Assembly (NCBI RefSeq): GCF_022539315.1
Contig: NC_066321.1
Span: 4,217,324 to 4,281,323 of the forward strand
Direction: 5' to 3'
DNA from: Serinus canaria
Lineage: Eukaryota > Chordata > Aves > Passeriformes > Fringillidae
Length of the DNA: 64,000 bases
A model generated the notes under the pieces. That model was not told where the DNA came from. It ran no database searches and saw only the letters and a list, made by a program, of their open reading frames with translations. The translations under genes were made by a program, and so were the position numbers. Shown here one piece after another: positions 61,401-64,000 of this stretch; the first letter of the stretch is position 1; each line of letters opens with the position of its first letter.

Positions 61401-64000
61401 TATATGTAGAGCTCTTTTGGGGGGTTAGTGTTCATCAGTCTATAATTCTCAGTAGTTAGGGTTTAGCAGCATACAGCCAGTTATTGTGAGCTGATCCACA
61501 CTGCTTTTCTAGACACAAGAGTTTCTGCTAGAAAAGTTAGTTTATCAGCTGGCTGCTCTAATTAATTTACTCTTTCAGCTCTGTAGTTGTCAAGTACAGA
61601 AATGAGATGCATGCAAAGAGACTCATTCCAAATCAGCATTTTGTGGACCACGAAAAGTTGCTCTGACTATCAAACCCCTCCCAAGTCAAACACTCAATGC
61701 TCATACCCAAGTTCCTGGTCAAACACCCAGCCTTGGTTCACTGAGCAGACCAGTGGCATGCAATTGCAGCCTTGCAGGGGCATTTCAAACCTGTCTTGAC
61801 ATAATCAATAACCCATTCTCCACAAAGAACAAGCAGAGTATTGAAAATAAACAGCTGTGTCCCCAGGTCAGGCCCACACTGGCTTTCCCAACTACAGTGC
61901 TGGACACTTTTGTACAAGGACTTATTGGCCCTGAAGTTGTGCTAAAGAGAGGCAAATAAACCCTCACCCAGCAGCTTGGGCCCTCAGCAAGAGCTTTGCT
62001 GGTGCTTTGATTGGTCAGAGGTGATTATAAAGTCAAAGGATGGATTTCCCTGTGTGGTTTCACATGTTGCCCCGGTATCACTTCGGCCAATTCACCCTTG
62101 CTTTATTTTCTTGGTCAAACCAGGCAATGCTATTCCTGCTGTACTGTCTGACCCTTTACAGTTATCACCCATCTTCTTCTGGCTATTTTTAGGAAACTAA
62201 TTTCTGGGGGGTTATTGATACTCAGTAGGAGCTCTCATACCCTTTGCCACTCATCTTCTCATTTACACACAAGAAAAGTGCAAGACTTCAACAAATATTG
62301 AATAATTTCTGGTTCAAAATAACTCCCTTACATTTAAAAACCCATGAAGAAACTAGAGCTGACACTAAGGGTTCAGGACCAAGCTCTTCACTCACATTTA
62401 CTGTGAAATGCTGTGGGACAAAAGAGGACAAAAAGCTAAACACTGCTTCCAAAGTGTCTCACCACATTTTCATACTGCAACTTTTAAAAAATAAGGGCTA
62501 ACTCTACAACATATAGAACATCGCTTTCTTTTTCTTACACTTTTAAAAATTACAACTGCAATCAATTCTCTTTTCTAATGACATTAGGAGTTGTCCATAT
62601 CAAACATTCCCAAGGAACACTCAATTTTTTGATTTCTTTTAAGAGGCCAATCTAACAGAAGGCAGGAAGCCTGAGATTTACCCCAAACACACTAATGAAA
62701 GAAATAAAATCAAAAGTTTAAAAGATAAAATCAAGAAGTTAAATTCTGTGCCAGAGCTGCATTTGTTTTCAGCAAGAGTAGCGTATGAATTGTTGAAGAT
62801 TAGACCAATGTGGATAATTAGAGTAATTAAGTCTAGGAAGAAGCTCAGACACATGGAAAAGAATTCATTTCTGACCAGTCCATTTCATGGCTGCACATGC
62901 TTGAACAATCTTTCCCAGCAGATGCATTCTGTGCTTTCCTGATCCTGGGTTGTTACACAGCCAGCAAGACAGACAAGATAAATAAGTCAAAACCCAATCC
63001 CACAAAAGCCAGGTAATATCTCTTTGTATCAGTGACCCAAGTTAGCCTAGAGCAGGTACAAGAAAAGAAAATGGAAAAGGGATGAAGCAGGAGGGCAGTG
63101 AATTCCTGACCCTTTCGGGGGATGCACTGACTGAGGTTAACCCCAGGCCCCCAAGAAACCAATCCTGGTAAAAATGGGCAAAACCATTGTGCAAGGTGAG
63201 AATGAATAAGGAGATATTTTTCATTGTCAGTCCTCTGAAAACCAAGAGGAAGAATCAAAGAATCAGCTCTTGCAACGTGCAAGCTGTCATGATAAAATTT
63301 TGAAACCAACACTGAATTCCTATTTCAATACTCAGCACAATTGACCTTGTATCAGCAAGTGTTCCTGTCATCACATTAGCAGAAACCTCACTCACTAAAA
63401 CATCTTCCTTTTGGTGCATTCCTGAAAAAATTCCCAGATTAACATGTTGCTCAAAATTCCTTGGGTTTAGAATTCCTTTATCTAAGAAAGAGTCTGCACA
63501 ACCTTTTAATAGATGCTTTAAAGGAAGAAACCCTAAAGAAATAGAAAAAGTACTTCACAAAACTCACCGAGGCTCACCACTGCCATGGGAGGAGACCCCA
63601 GATGTTCTGTTTAAGCCTGGAGTTGATTCCTTCTCACAACAAAAGTGTTCACACCTGGGAAAAATACTTAGCTTTAGTATCAATGCTGCTGTGCATTTCC
63701 AATACTGTTCTGTGTGCACAGTGCCTCCAATAAATGTAATAAAAGGAAGTAATGCACTGTTGTGCTGTGCTATGACCTCAGAAACACAGCAAGTGGGGTC
63801 AAAAGCACCACAACCTCAGACATGGGGAAAGAAATGCAAGCAGATGGAGGAGGAGGAGCTCTAAGCATGTCAAGGCAAAGAAAAAATTAGATTTAAAAAA
63901 AAAAAAAAACCAATGTGAATTTAAAAAAACTCAAGGTGTTTTTCCTAGGGAAACTTAGGCTGGGTGAAGAAGGTGGAATTTCAGTGCCTGCTGTTATCTT
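61401..64000. other. Gene-free interval to the window end
   Basis: Unique sequence without recognised exons or transposons. An A15 run lies at 63895-63909. The minus-strand frames at 62953-63312 and 63042-63245 are shifted readings of the same DNA and show no domain. Confidence 0.45.

Noticed and set aside
1..64000. CRISPR arrays, tRNA or rRNA genes, operons, phage or plasmid genes
   Set aside because: No regularly spaced identical repeats, no tRNA A/B-box cores with a cloverleaf, no rRNA words and no gene-dense organisation; the avian retroelements identify vertebrate DNA.

Overview
The window reads as intergenic or intronic DNA from a bird, most likely a songbird (passerine). No protein-coding gene, exon, rRNA, tRNA, CRISPR array or bacterial-type operon can be supported. 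The base composition is AT-rich with few CpGs, and open frames are short and scattered over all six frames. The recognisable content is avian retroelement relics: eleven CR1 LINE fragments in both orientations and two solo LTRs. One LTR is flanked by a perfect 6-bp target duplication and belongs to a type I recall from passerine genomes. All family names rest on pattern memory, not on a database search.

Layout. 1-13.9 kb: single-copy AT-rich DNA with one CR1 tail (530-711), paired T18 runs (4469-4506) and several small tandem duplications. 13.9-24.2 kb: the densest CR1 cluster (13911, 15384, 18583, 20203, 22621 and an old copy at 23868). 25.76-26.17 kb: an intact solo LTR of ERVK (class II) type, antisense. 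26.9 kb: a (CCATC)n microsatellite, followed by a pyrimidine tract at 27.2-27.4 kb. 29.6-30.1 kb: the longest CR1 fragment. 30-45 kb: mostly unique sequence, with a CpG cluster at 32.8 kb and a CR1 tail at 40.8 kb. 45.3-45.8 kb: an older ERVL-like solo LTR in sense orientation. 46.8-47.1 kb: another CR1. 54-56 kb: a CR1 tail, then a 380-bp block almost devoid of C on the plus strand, then a CpG-enriched stretch. 61.0-61.4 kb: an extremely AT-rich block.

Nothing here works as a gene system. Whatever function the window has would be regulatory: several repeat-free stretches (about 2.1, 16.4, 19.3, 28.2, 30.4 and 56.4 kb) look like candidate conserved non-coding elements because of clustered homeodomain-type or nuclear-receptor-type motifs, but this is inference without an alignment. 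The oddest signal is the strand-asymmetric C-depleted block at 54972-55351 (7 C against 96 G), which resembles cytidine-deaminase (APOBEC-type) hypermutation of an antisense retroelement.
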